Shown here: positions 56,001 through 64,000 of the stretch, piece by piece
Position numbering within the stretch: position 1 is the first letter of the stretch
Layout of the letters: the number at the start of each line of letters is the position of its first letter
DNA from: Branchiostoma floridae
Taxonomy: Eukaryota; Chordata; Leptocardii; Amphioxiformes; Branchiostomatidae
Assembly (NCBI RefSeq): GCF_000003815.2
Contig: NC_049984.1
Span: forward strand, 18,932,148-18,996,147
DNA length: 64,000 nt
Direction of reading: 5' to 3'
Translations under genes and position numbers: made by a program
The notes under the pieces: generated by a model
Database searches by the model: none
Seen by the model: only the letters and a program-made list of their open reading frames with translations
Told to the model about the DNA's origin: nothing

Positions 56001-57271
56001 GATATGTCCAGTTACATGTCGCCGCATTTGGAAAAACAAAGATATTTCCTTAACATAATCATTACTGTATAATCCATAACAAATTCCACAATAATCCTAT
56101 TTTGTTTTCAATATACCTTATCAGACTTCATGATGTTACATAAATAAAAGTTCTGTACCTTTCTGCTTGAAGTGGCCATGGTGACTTCCTGGTGTTGTCT
56201 ATTAGATATCTGATCCCCCGAACCCACAGGCTCTGTTCCTCTGGACTGATTGCTAGAAAATTGAAATTAAAATGTGTCATCTGTCAAATAAATATCATGT
56301 ACATCATCACTGAAAGTTAAACCCTGCTTGACTGTGTGTCCTTGCTTATTATCTATCATCCTCACCACATGTCAGTGCTTAGCACTTATTAGGTGGGTTA
56401 TTATTATGATAGTCTTCTACAGTTCATTGTTGCAACCTCTCCCATCTCCAACCCATCTCTGCAATTTTTTGCCCTATTGTCCTTCTCTGTGCCATTGCTT
56501 GTCCCCAGTGTTCCTTTTGCTTGTTGGACAGCAATTTAGGCCCAATCTATACATAGTTTTTGCCGATATCTGTGGAGATGTCGGGAGGGATCTGGAACGT
56601 TGGCCGCGGGACACCCCTGGCGCTTGTAGTCATAAACAGCTATATAGCTTAATGAGCCCGCGTTGTATGCTAATGAGCCTTCCAGAAGTTTGGACACATC
56701 TACAGTGTCTACACGCGCGCAGAAGCTGTCGGGGACCCCTGCTAAGCTATTGGGGACCCCTGCTAAGCTATCGGGCGAATGGTCTGGACCTTTCGGGAGA
56801 AATTCTGCCTGTATCTTTATGGCGATATTGCAGTTCCATCTAGTAGCCGATATCGGGAAAAACCGTGTCTAGATCGTGCCTTAGTGCCACCCTGAGAAGC
56901 ATAACCATTGCAGTCTCGTTTTTCACACAACCCTGGAACTTAGGTTGGCCAGTACGGTACCTGTAATACCTGACTAAGTCATAACTTACACAAAGCCATC
57001 TCCACAGCATCGACAGTGTGTTTGTTGCATGACTTTCTCACCTAGGAAGTACACAAGTTACACTTGTTCCTTGTTGCATAGAATAAGACAAACTATCATA
57101 GAATCTGACTTTTCAACTCACCAACAAGTGATAGAAACTTCATCCTGAAGTCAGTGCCGTAGCAGATCACAAAACACTGGGACTCCTTAAACTTCTTGGC
57201 TTCATCCACAAAACGCTCGAAGTCCCGGGACTGCTTACTGGAACGAATCTCCTTTACTTCTCTTAGGTCCA
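38061..57271 (-). CDS. PLCG: Phospholipase C gamma, all but the N-terminal exon(s)
   Basis: Cytosolic enzyme that cleaves PIP2 into IP3 and diacylglycerol downstream of tyrosine kinases. Exons in coding order: 57271-57122, 56252-56159, 55973-55926, 53311-53227, 52631-52551, 52182-52148, 51971-51920, 51198-51088, 50543-50425, 49899-49814, 49119-48999, 48302-48217, 47591-47509, 46942-46879, 45913-45846, 45394-45269, 44265-44087, 43486-43386, 43010-42789, 42302-42125, 41721-41560, 41087-40940, 40548-39557, 38917-38730, 38172-38061. About 1230 residues: N-terminal PH, EF-hands, catalytic X ([30 protein letters not shown] with both catalytic His), half PH, acidic linker, two SH2 ([16 protein letters not shown]), SH3 ([22 protein letters not shown]), half PH, Y domain ([18 protein letters not shown]), C2, tail. 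Tyrosines in [12 protein letters not shown] match the regulatory sites. The SH2 exon at 43386 lacks one base. The first about 75 residues are not found up to 64000. Confidence 0.95.
38473..38708. repeat. MITE with CAGGGTTGGACAA ends
   Basis: 'cagggttggacaaattttct' and 'gtggacttgtccaaccctg' (inverted); same family as 8076-8347. In the last PLC gamma intron. Confidence 0.7.
39557..40548 (-). CDS. PLCG: 992-nt PLC gamma exon: half PH, Y domain and C2
   Basis: A single exon covers the C-terminal half of the split PH domain ([18 protein letters not shown]), the whole catalytic Y half ([31 protein letters not shown]) and the C2 domain ([40 protein letters not shown]). The other exons of the gene are 35-222 nt, so introns have probably been lost here. 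Confidence 0.9.
43386..43486 (-). pseudogene. PLCG: PLC gamma exon in the N-terminal SH2 with a one-base deficit
   Basis: This exon completes the N-SH2 domain. It enters in the frame [20 protein letters not shown] then FYLIDNMP. The end is expected to read VDSLYS across the splice to MVTYY, but that is only obtained one base out of register. The length is 101 nt where phase requires 102. The discrepancy maps near 43401-43406 (+ strand gtcaacggcat). All other junctions of the gene agree in phase. Either a sequencing or assembly error, or an inactivating variant. Confidence 0.75.
44915..45010 (+). repeat. 3' tail of a LINE-like retroelement
   Basis: 'cctcaatgaaaagcggcctg' and 'gagctttcatgaataaataa' followed by a gttcaaacaaacaaac tail, typical of a truncated non-LTR element end. 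PLC gamma intron. Confidence 0.5.
45597..45835 (-). repeat. tRNA-derived SINE, reverse orientation
   Basis: Reverse copy of the SINE at 1900-2175: 'gaagagctagtcttctactg' and 'ggaatcgcactcacggcttc' (B-box-like GAGTGCGATTCC on the - strand). It abuts the PLC gamma exon starting at 45846. Confidence 0.6.
47219..47387. repeat. MITE of the ACCTATATCCGTTG family
   Basis: 'gggtaacctatatccattgt' and 'aacaacggatataggttccc', ending 'ggtgaactagcg'. PLC gamma intron. Confidence 0.65.
48471..48666. repeat. MITE with CATAATTCYACC ends
   Basis: 'cataattctaccgggtgcca' at left, 'tggcaccaggtgaaattatg' at right. A better copy lies at 52274-52492. Confidence 0.55.
49288..49780 (+). repeat. tRNA-derived SINE with internal duplication
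   Basis: Head 'tcgtgtggcgcaatcggtaa' (A-box-like) and 'gtaacgggttcgaaacc' (B-box-like); the body matches 9048-9537 including the doubled 'cagctcgctccaga' block. The head resembles a tRNA but lacks a foldable anticodon arm. PLC gamma intron. Confidence 0.7.
50248..50370. repeat. Partial MITE of the CTGTAAATGCATTTAAGTT family
   Basis: 'cacgaacttaaaatcgccgc' and 'caaacttaagtacatttgca'; one side only. Confidence 0.5.
50659..50972. repeat. MITE with GGTTCTAGCCAGC ends
   Basis: 'cagggttctagccagcatcc' and 'aaggctggctagaacactg' (inverted). Related to 12449-12782. PLC gamma intron. Confidence 0.65.
51367..51580. repeat. MITE of the ACCTATATCCGTTG family
   Basis: 'gctagttcacctttatccgc', 'ggtaacctatatccgttgtt' and the mirrored 'gatataggttacccaacgga', 'gtgaactagcg'. 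PLC gamma intron. Confidence 0.7.
51583..51686. repeat. Short MITE of the CTGTAAATGCATTTAAGTT family
   Basis: 'ctgcaaatgcatttaagtct' at left and 'acttaaatgcattcacagta' at right, abutting the previous element. Confidence 0.6.
52274..52492. repeat. MITE with CATAATTCCACCAGGTGCCA ends
   Basis: 'cataattccaccaggtgcca' and 'tggcacctggtggaattatg' are exact inverses; 'gaggtcttcccaagattgtc' is mirrored inside. PLC gamma intron, 60 bp from the 52551 exon end. Confidence 0.75.
52715..53160. repeat. Inverted-repeat element with CACACCAATTTAATTTCTTG ends
   Basis: 'caccaatttaatttcttggt' and 'aagaaattaaattggtgtgg'. An opposite-oriented copy at 57517-57885 shares the interior ('ggagcgagagggcgaaat'). Confidence 0.75.
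53486..54374. repeat. 0.9-kb inverted duplicate, left copy
   Basis: Nearly identical to the reverse complement of 59924-60828. Its ends carry CATAATACCGGTA and TACCGGTATTATG, and the match runs a few bases beyond them. The interior has a TGACGTAA-like site region and the short frame [23 protein letters not shown] gamma intron. Confidence 0.8.
54491..55900. mobile_element. 1.4-kb element with CAGTCAAACCTG ends
   Basis: Starts cagtcaaacctgtataagaa, ends accaggtttgactg. Sub-terminal 'accactcaagggaccc' and 'ttcaagggaccgc' blocks are mirrored. No transposase frame recognised. PLC gamma intron. Confidence 0.7.
56545..56880. repeat. MITE with TTTTTGCCGATATC ends
   Basis: 'acatagtttttgccgatatc' and 'gatatcgggaaaaaccgtgt' are imperfect inverses. 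A tandem 'ggggacccctgctaagctat' pair lies in the centre. PLC gamma intron. Confidence 0.6.
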
Positions 57272-57516
57272 CTGCAAAGAAAACATAGTGATAGAGGATG
57301 CATTAACATGGTATAAAGAAAGCTACCTTTCTCCGCTAACACAACATTAAATCCCAGCGAACTTAAAAGTTAAATGCATTTACAGTACTAGCCTGGGTAC
57401 CATCCTATTTCTACTGGGGCTCTTTACACTCACTACCTTAAAAAGCAGTATTGTGGCACCCAGTGGAATTATGAGAGTCGATATAACAATGTTACATGCA
57501 GAAACTTGCAAAGATG

Positions 57517-57885
57517 TTTTAGGCCACACCAATATAATTTCTTGGTTCACGGATTCAATTTTTTGGAAAAAAAAAAAAAAAAAAAAAATTGCCACTCAGC
57601 AAATTTCTACCATTAATGAAACCATTCACTAACTTTCTGGTGTAGCAAATTGGCATTTATATCATAAGCTCCTTAAAGTGTGGGTACAGGTGCTGTTACT
57701 GTACAGTAATAGTGTTTTCGTACTTTTTTCAAGCTGAAAACTTTTTATTCTTTATGTTTTGGATTAGCCCTTACCTTTACCCCAACCATTTTACAATTTT
57801 TATTTTTATTTTTATTTCGCCCTCTCGCTCCATATTTTTTATGAAAAAATCCGTGAACCAAGAAATTAAATTGGTGTGGCCTTAA
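57517..57885. repeat. Inverted-repeat element, opposite copy of 52715-53160
   Basis: 'ggccacaccaatataatttc' and 'aagaaattaaattggtgtgg' ends; a poly(A) run at 57567-57588. It lies beyond the last recognised PLC gamma exon. Confidence 0.75.
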
Positions 57886-58263
57886 AAACAATAAAAACAA
57901 AAACAAAGGCATCATGCAATCTACAACATTTTGAAGCACACTGTCACTGTCAATTGTTGCAATAAAATGCCTGTCTACCCAGACTTTTCCAAACAAATGA
58001 AATGTCAGTACAAGATGCTTAATTCCGTGCACATGCTTCTATTCCACAGGCAAATTTTGACTGTGCCAAATATGCACAGCATGAGGACTGCAGAAAAAAT
58101 GCTATACATGAAATGATATACATGAAATGTATGCTTCATACCCAAGCCGTCATGATGCAAAAAAAAGGAATCGCAATTAATGGATAAAAAAGTCATACAA
58201 ATAACAATCGCATTCAACAAAACTACAATGGAAGTCAACTCCAAAGAAGAGGTACATGAAAAT

Positions 58264-58475
58264 ACTGTAAATGCAGAAATGTTCGCGGTGGATTAATGTT
58301 CGCGGTTTTCGCGGTGACCACTTTACCGTGAACTTAAAACCACCGCGAACATTTTTTCTATTATGGTATTAGACTGCAATCTTTGGTGTTACCGCGAACT
58401 TAAATCTACCGCGAAAAGTCCTTTTTCCCGCTACCGCGAAATTAAATCCCCGCGAACTTAAATGCATTTACAGTA
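58264..58475. repeat. Full-length MITE of the CTGTAAATGCATTTAAGTT family
   Basis: 'tactgtaaatgcagaaatgt' to 'cttaaatgcatttacagta', with 'accgcgaacttaaaaccacc' in the middle. The best example in the window. Confidence 0.8.
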
Positions 58476-58477
58476 TA

Positions 58478-59382
58478 CAGTCAAACCTGTCTATAGCGGC
58501 CACTCAAGGGACTGGTCAAAATTGGCCACTATAGAGAGGTGGCCACTATAGAGAATATGCTAATTAATTGACCACAAGCAATAAGTTACACATGGTTTTA
58601 GTACCCACTGATCTTTATTCACATAATACAGTACTGTACATGTACTGCAATGATTTTACACTATATGTATTAAGAAAACAAAAGCTATAAAAAGTTTTAA
58701 ATGTTCTACAGTTGATATTGTCTGAAGAGACCGGTATCGTCATATTTCTTTGATCTTTCGTCTTGTATCCTTTGATACTTCGCCGTCCGTGTGTTCCCTC
58801 CCGCGTTCACACGTCAGGTTCGCCCATTATGCTAATGTGGTACTCACAAGAAAAGTCTCGTCATTTTAGACTTATCTCTTAATAAATGTAAGAATAAAAT
58901 CCACCATAGTCTGAAGTTCATATCATTTTGTCTTTGTAACAATTCATTTAGAAAGTTTTTGTGATAAAAATTAACCTAAGCGATAGTGTATTAGAACGTA
59001 ACTTTAACGCAATTTACCTCTGTAATATTGGTGTCGTCTATTGACCTTATATGACCTCGCTTGTCGGCGGGTATTGGTAGCGCCAGTTTACGAAGTTTTG
59101 TTTTGAAAATAAATCAAAGAGGTTTTAAATCCGGCGTAGGGTGACGATACGGCAGCTGTATATGGCCGAACGCGTGCCGAAACATAGATCAGCGGTCCGC
59201 GTGGACGTAATCGGCAGTGTTTTTGTACCTGCGGGACCGGAAATCGTGTGGCCGTGGCCGCGTTGGACAGGTGGCCGCTAAGCCTATTTCTTAATCATTA
59301 CGAATCCAAGGGACCGACAAAAAGTGGCCACTATGGGCAGGTGGCCGTTATGCAAAGGTGGCCGCTAATACAGGTTTGACTG
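58478..59382. mobile_element. 0.9-kb element with CAGTCAAACCTG ends, TA flanks
   Basis: 'cagtcaaacctgtctatagc' to 'gctaatacaggtttgactg', flanked by ta on both sides, suggesting TA target duplication. It shares ends but not the middle with 54491-55900. Confidence 0.75.
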
Positions 59383-59923
59383 TATCATAATTATGATTTA
59401 ACAACTTTTTTAGCAGTGTTCATATGAATTGCAGTACAAGTTAAAAAATCTTGGCCACAAATGGGTTGCTATTCCTAATAACCAGATCAGCGCTGATACA
59501 AATACTTTTCCTGATACGAACTGAAACATACACAGGTTACCCAATAATATCTTATTTTCACAATGTTTATGCTTGGATTTTACTCTTCAATACTTTTGTA
59601 TATGTGCAAAATGTATACTATATACATATTGCTTGTATGCAAACACCTAATCGCATCAATGAGCATAATGCTTTTTGCACAGAATTTAATCTAAAACATT
59701 ATATATATACATGTATATTGCAAAACCAGAAGAGTTTACATCCTTCACATTACTTTAAGTCTTTGATACACAAATCAACTTTGACCTTGAGTAATCCGTT
59801 GTACTGCGAGCAGACATTTTAACCTTTACCATCGCAGACATCATTCACCCGGTCTGCCCCCAAAGCCAGACTTCAACATTCAACAACAATTCTCAGAATC
59901 CAACCAGATCTTCTCCGAAGCGA

Positions 59924-60828
59924 AGTAACATGCATTGGCATAATACCGGTAGTAAGACTTATACCCGTCCGGTAGATTAAAAATACTGGAACTTAAAGAG
60001 ATCTACACATGCAACAATAGTTATTTCTGAGCTGTGCACACTTCAGACATCTAGGTGTCCAATACACCATTTACAAAGCATTGATAACAATGCATTCGAA
60101 GACAACAAGGCCAAAAGTTTTCAGTATACTTTTTTTTAAATTTCGGGGTAGGCAGCTCGTCGTGGGACGAACACACTGTCACATTCATTGCCAAATTTAT
60201 ATAGATCATAATTACACATGCTCACGGCACAAGACGAACATGATTCAACAACAATCTTGAATTTCTGTTGGTGACCTACAACTCATGTAAAAGTGTGAAG
60301 AACCGTTGCATAATAGCCCGGATCTACGACTGAATGGGCAAAATTGAACGTACGCAGCCATTTTCCCGCCATTTTTATATCTACGCTAGCAGTGAAGTGT
60401 TACGTCATAGCGGTTGTGACGGACAGAAGTTAAATGAAAATTCTTGACAGTATACGTCCGTTTTCTCATGACATTTTGTATGCTCATGCAGGTTTATGTT
60501 TTATGCATTTACTGACAGAAAAGGAAGGAACATCAGAGGATGTATAAATGTACATAGCGGCAGTTAATTGTGCCGTGTTTCTTCCTACCGGTATTTTGTA
60601 CCCCCTCCCAACCACGCGCCCGTTCGCCGTGTAATTCCGCGGCGTGTTACAATTACAATATTACGCTTTTAGCAGGACAAGAGTGGCAGAAAAGTTACAC
60701 AGAAGAAGTGGCAAGGGTAACCTATAACAGCAACATGTAACTGGAGAAAATGATGCGTTGACAATTTGTCAAATCAGTATGGCTAGAGAAATCGTCGTAA
60801 ACGTACCGGTATTATGATAATAGATGTT
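59924..60828. repeat. 0.9-kb inverted duplicate, right copy
   Basis: Reverse complement of 53486-54374 with few differences (an extra A/T-rich stretch near 60128-60142). The two copies flank three PLC gamma exons. Confidence 0.8.
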
Positions 60829-61510
60829 AGATCTTTAGTGCATCGATGCTGCATTGGCCATGCTCCAAGACTGCTCTTTTCTTCTTTGGAAGATTGTTTC
60901 TTGTTTGTATATTTGGTACGACCCAAAATTAAATTGTGTCCCTCTAGATATAACTACACATTACATACACTTTCAACCTAATAAACCTCATAAATTAAGC
61001 CAATGAACTTAGTAATACATGAACTTCTTCACATGCAATTATGACAAAGTATCAATCAATGAAAATGACTGACAAAAACCTCTGAAAATTTTTCAAATCT
61101 AAAACCAAACAGAAAAGATGCATATTAATTGATATATGTAATGATTATAACAATGTACTGGTAAAATCACTTTTGAAAAGGATAACACTTTGCAATAAAA
61201 ATATTTGCCCTAAAGTTCCTTTTGGAATGTCATCTTCAATCATACTGATTTGAATGGAGTAAACAAGTAGCTGGGATATGTATATCATGTGAACCATCCG
61301 GCAATAGTGGTCCCCTGTGAGCATGTTGAGGTTTGGGCTTTCCATACCAGGGACACCCATAGCATTCTTCCCTAGACCTTAATGCTACCTCACATTAATT
61401 GGGCTGACTCAGATTGGTCTGGACCTCTTTCTGTTGAAACTCCACACCAAAGCTTGTCTAAAGACTGATTCTTGCCATTAATATTGGCTTGCTAACAGCC
61501 AGTATGAAAT

Positions 61511-61723
61511 ACTGTAAATGCATTTAATATCACGGGGATTTACTTTTGCGGTGGCGGAAAAATGGAGTGTTCGCGGCGGTTTTAAGTTCATGGTAGCGCC
61601 ATAGACTGTGGTCTCATACTATAATGGAAAAAGGTTCGCTGTGGTTTTAAGTTCACGGTGAAGTGGTCACCGCAAAAACTGTGAACATAAATCCATCACG
61701 AACATTTCTGCATTTACAGTATC
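61511..61723. repeat. Full-length MITE of the CTGTAAATGCATTTAAGTT family, reverse copy
   Basis: 'tactgtaaatgcatttaata' to 'catttctgcatttacagta', inverse in layout to 58264-58475. Confidence 0.75.
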
Positions 61724-61922
61724 ACCCTATGGCCACATTTTCTGATGTTGAAGCCTGGGAAACATTAACAGCTAGCTGTACCCACATAAAATGGTGTACC
61801 TACTTTTATGTACTTTATGTATATACTGCAACACTAATGTGTCAACACATACAGGCCAGGCCAGGCTTTTTACATTACCTCTGTGGTTTGATGTTACAGT
61901 TACAGCCACATTTTGCCCATTT

Positions 61923-62022
61923 NNNNNNNNNNNNNNNNNNNNNNNNNNNNNNNNNNNNNNNNNNNNNNNNNNNNNNNNNNNNNNNNNNNNNNNNNNNNNN
62001 NNNNNNNNNNNNNNNNNNNNNN
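61923..62022. other. Assembly gap (100 N)
   Basis: Exactly 100 N, the usual placeholder for a gap of unknown size; a (TTA)n run follows at 62023-62040. Confidence 0.99.
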
Positions 62023-62639
62023 TTATTATTATTATTATTTATACAAATGTACATGTAGTCAATGGACAAAATCTATTACCATTTTTAAAAAAGAAAAAAA
62101 TGCATGCAAGTACCAGAAGTATAGGAGCATCTGTAATAATGACACATGATGCAGTGATAGGCAAAAAACAGGTGGAACCCAAAAATATTAATTCAATTGT
62201 TAATTAGTAATCTGATCAGATGATTATGATAATAATAATTAGACTAATATTACTACCTAGAGCTTTTGCCTACCAGTAGTTGAACATCCAAGATATAAAC
62301 AAAAACCAATGCTGGTATTATCTCTTTTTAACCATCCCCTTATCGAAGACCTACTAACAGCAGGTTGTTGACATAATTCTCCTTACACAAGGTACAGAAT
62401 TACTCATTTAACTTCCTCATATACATAAATGTATCTGTAACAGTTGGGGTCACTGCCCTCTAAGGTATGTAAATCCCCCAGATGGAGCCCTGGATATTGT
62501 CTCACCTGGCAGAAAGGTTACATTCGGCCACCACAGGATTTTCTGTCTTTGCTTCCTGTTCCAAGAATGTGTTTGTTGCTTGTATGATAAATTATCCGTA
62601 GGCTATTTTTTTGTCTAGGTGCTGGCTACTGGTTTTGGC

Positions 62640-62742
62640 TATTCTCCAAGCAGATGTGCTGCAACTTTTCTTGTATGCCTCAAGATCGAAAGATTGCAGC
62701 TACTACTAGACCCCGAATGAAACCCCTGCTTGGAGAATAGTT
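62640..62742. repeat. Short element with ATTCTCCAAGCAG ends
   Basis: 'attctccaagcagatgtgct' and 'cctgcttggagaata' are inverted; about 100 bp. Confidence 0.55.
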
Positions 62743-62788
62743 TTTGCTATGTGTACAACACACGTACCCCTGTAAGACTTAGTCAGTG

Positions 62789-62850
62789 CGCCAGTAGACG
62801 AGAGGGTGGAGAAGGGAGTGCACACCCCTCCTTCACCTTAAAAAGTCACG
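62789..62850 (+). repeat. Dispersed repeat block shared with 10356
   Basis: 'gcgccagtagacgagagggt' ... 'cacccctccttcaccttaaa' matches the block at 10356-10425. Confidence 0.55.
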
Positions 62851-63389
62851 TGCCTACCATTGTCTTCCGAGACAGATGGATGCCAACAACAACACACATA
62901 TCATATTGGCTTTCATTACATACTGGCTGGTAAAGTACAATGAGGTTTTATAGATGCCACGTGCAATGATAAGGACTAAATCATTGAAAGCTGCCTACTT
63001 TAGCTACCTGGGCACCAGTATCTGATGTGCCACCTTTGGTAATCTGCGCACAAACTGGATGCTAACTTCAGTGTGGTACCATTTCCAGATCCTGTTTACA
63101 TCAGTACCTAAGCAGACAAATGTATGTTCTATGACCTTGACCTAAACTTACATGTAAACAGACAGTGTTAGAAAATACTGAACTGCTAAACAATTTTTTT
63201 TCTGAAAAATAGAGACTGATGATTATTTGGCAACCTGAAAGAAGACATGCTCTCATTAATAACAACACTATATAATTATTGTCCTTGCTAATGATGTTTC
63301 ATGTTTGGTATTAATAAGAAAAACACTTTAAGCTTGTTGTACATCATCAAGGACTGTCAATTCACATATATATATATATGTCACAGTGG

Positions 63390-63570
63390 AGATCACGATC
63401 CAGGAGAATCGCCGATCCTCCTAGGAGAGATCGCAATCGGAGTTTCTCCTAGGAGAAACTACGATAGATATAAGAAACAGATCCCGATTGCAATCTGTAC
63501 TAGTAGAATCGGCGATTCTCCTAGTACAGATTGCAATCGGGATCTCTCCTAGGAGAAACTCCGATCCAAA
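63390..63570. repeat. Cluster of TCCTAGGAGA palindromes and GATTGCAATCGG blocks
   Basis: Alternating TCCTAGGAGA / TCCTAGTA and 'agattgcaatcgggat' motifs, largely self-complementary, so that both strands give similar short peptides (GDSPSTDCNRDLS on +, ADSTSTDCNRDL on -). Snap-back element of unknown family. Confidence 0.65.
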
Positions 63571-64000
63571 CTCAAACGATGCTAAGATGTATGAAACAGC
63601 AATAATTTTTTTTATAAACAATGATTTTATTCGGTATTAATGCAAACCTACTAACTCATTACCAACTACACTCAAGCCTACTTGTGTCACTTATAGTTAT
63701 ACAATGTTAACTTCACCGAAGACTATCACACTTGAGTCACTTCTGCAACTTTACTCAAGGTACACTATAGTATATAGCATCACTTTCATGGTAAATTTCA
63801 TGTGAGTATGTTTTCTGATAAAGTAATTTCTTTTAAAGTAGTGACAAAAATCTTATATGTGAAAGACACCAACAGGTGATATAGAATCATTTCACAACTT
63901 TGGAAGAAAAATAACAACTGAAAAGTGATCAAAATGCCAAAATATCAATCACAGTTTCAAGATGTTACAGTTTCACTCCTATTACTCAGATCAGTACAAT

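Noticed and set aside
56328-56843. 171-codon open frame on the + strand
   Set aside because: Low-complexity intronic DNA running into a MITE, antisense to PLC gamma introns.
62505-62575. First exon of PLC gamma on the - strand ending at cag|gtgaga
   Set aside because: The phase could fit in one frame, but no residue pattern of the PLC gamma N-terminus is visible.
63045-63130. Exon on the - strand bounded by acag and cag|gta
   Set aside because: Open in two frames but without any family resemblance; probably chance.

Overview
The window looks like animal nuclear DNA, most probably from a lancelet (Branchiostoma, amphioxus). The genes are split into many small exons with GT-AG introns. The predicted proteins resemble deuterostome orthologues, and introns are crowded with short inverted-repeat (MITE-like) elements, one of them a GC-rich family ending in CTGTAAATGCATTTAAGTT-like sequence that I remember as abundant in amphioxus. 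The species call is an inference; no mitochondrial, rRNA or bona fide tRNA gene is present. Two runs of N (28221-28859 and 61923-62022) are assembly gaps.

Four protein-coding genes can be assembled exon by exon. (1) On the + strand from the left edge to 11205 lies the 3' part of a K-Cl cotransporter (SLC12A4-7 type), covering the cytosolic C-terminal domain. (2) On the + strand at 14905-17676 is a complete three-exon F-box protein resembling FBXO39/FBXO33. (3) On the - strand at 34528-19083 is a complete sialate O-acetylesterase gene (SIAE). (4) On the - strand from 57271 to 38061 is phospholipase C gamma, lacking only its first exon(s), about 75 residues, which should lie beyond the right edge. 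The F-box gene and SIAE converge; PLC gamma lies upstream of SIAE in the same orientation.

The most unusual locus is SIAE. The exon carrying the catalytic serine motif GQSNM exists in four copies (A-D), each exactly 191 nt and each in the same phase (enters at phase 1, leaves at phase 0). Because 191 is not a multiple of 3, using two copies in one mRNA shifts the frame, so they can only work as mutually exclusive alternatives. Introns after copies A, B and C each hold an inverted (antisense) copy of about 39 nt of the exon. A short sense-like element lies downstream of copy D and is perfectly complementary over 16 nt to the element after copy B. This is the layout expected for splicing choice by competing RNA pairing. 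A 7.1-kb transposon with about 1.25-kb terminal inverted repeats has been inserted between copies C and D.

In PLC gamma, all 25 recognised exons chain in phase except one in the N-terminal SH2 domain, which lacks exactly one base. This is either a sequencing error or a disabling allele. The remaining sequence is intron and intergenic DNA filled with MITEs, tRNA-derived SINEs, a miniature LTR element, a truncated LINE, a 26-bp minisatellite and a pair of 0.9-kb inverted duplicates. No CRISPR, operon or prokaryotic feature is present. The genes do not form an obvious pathway; they look like ordinary neighbours.
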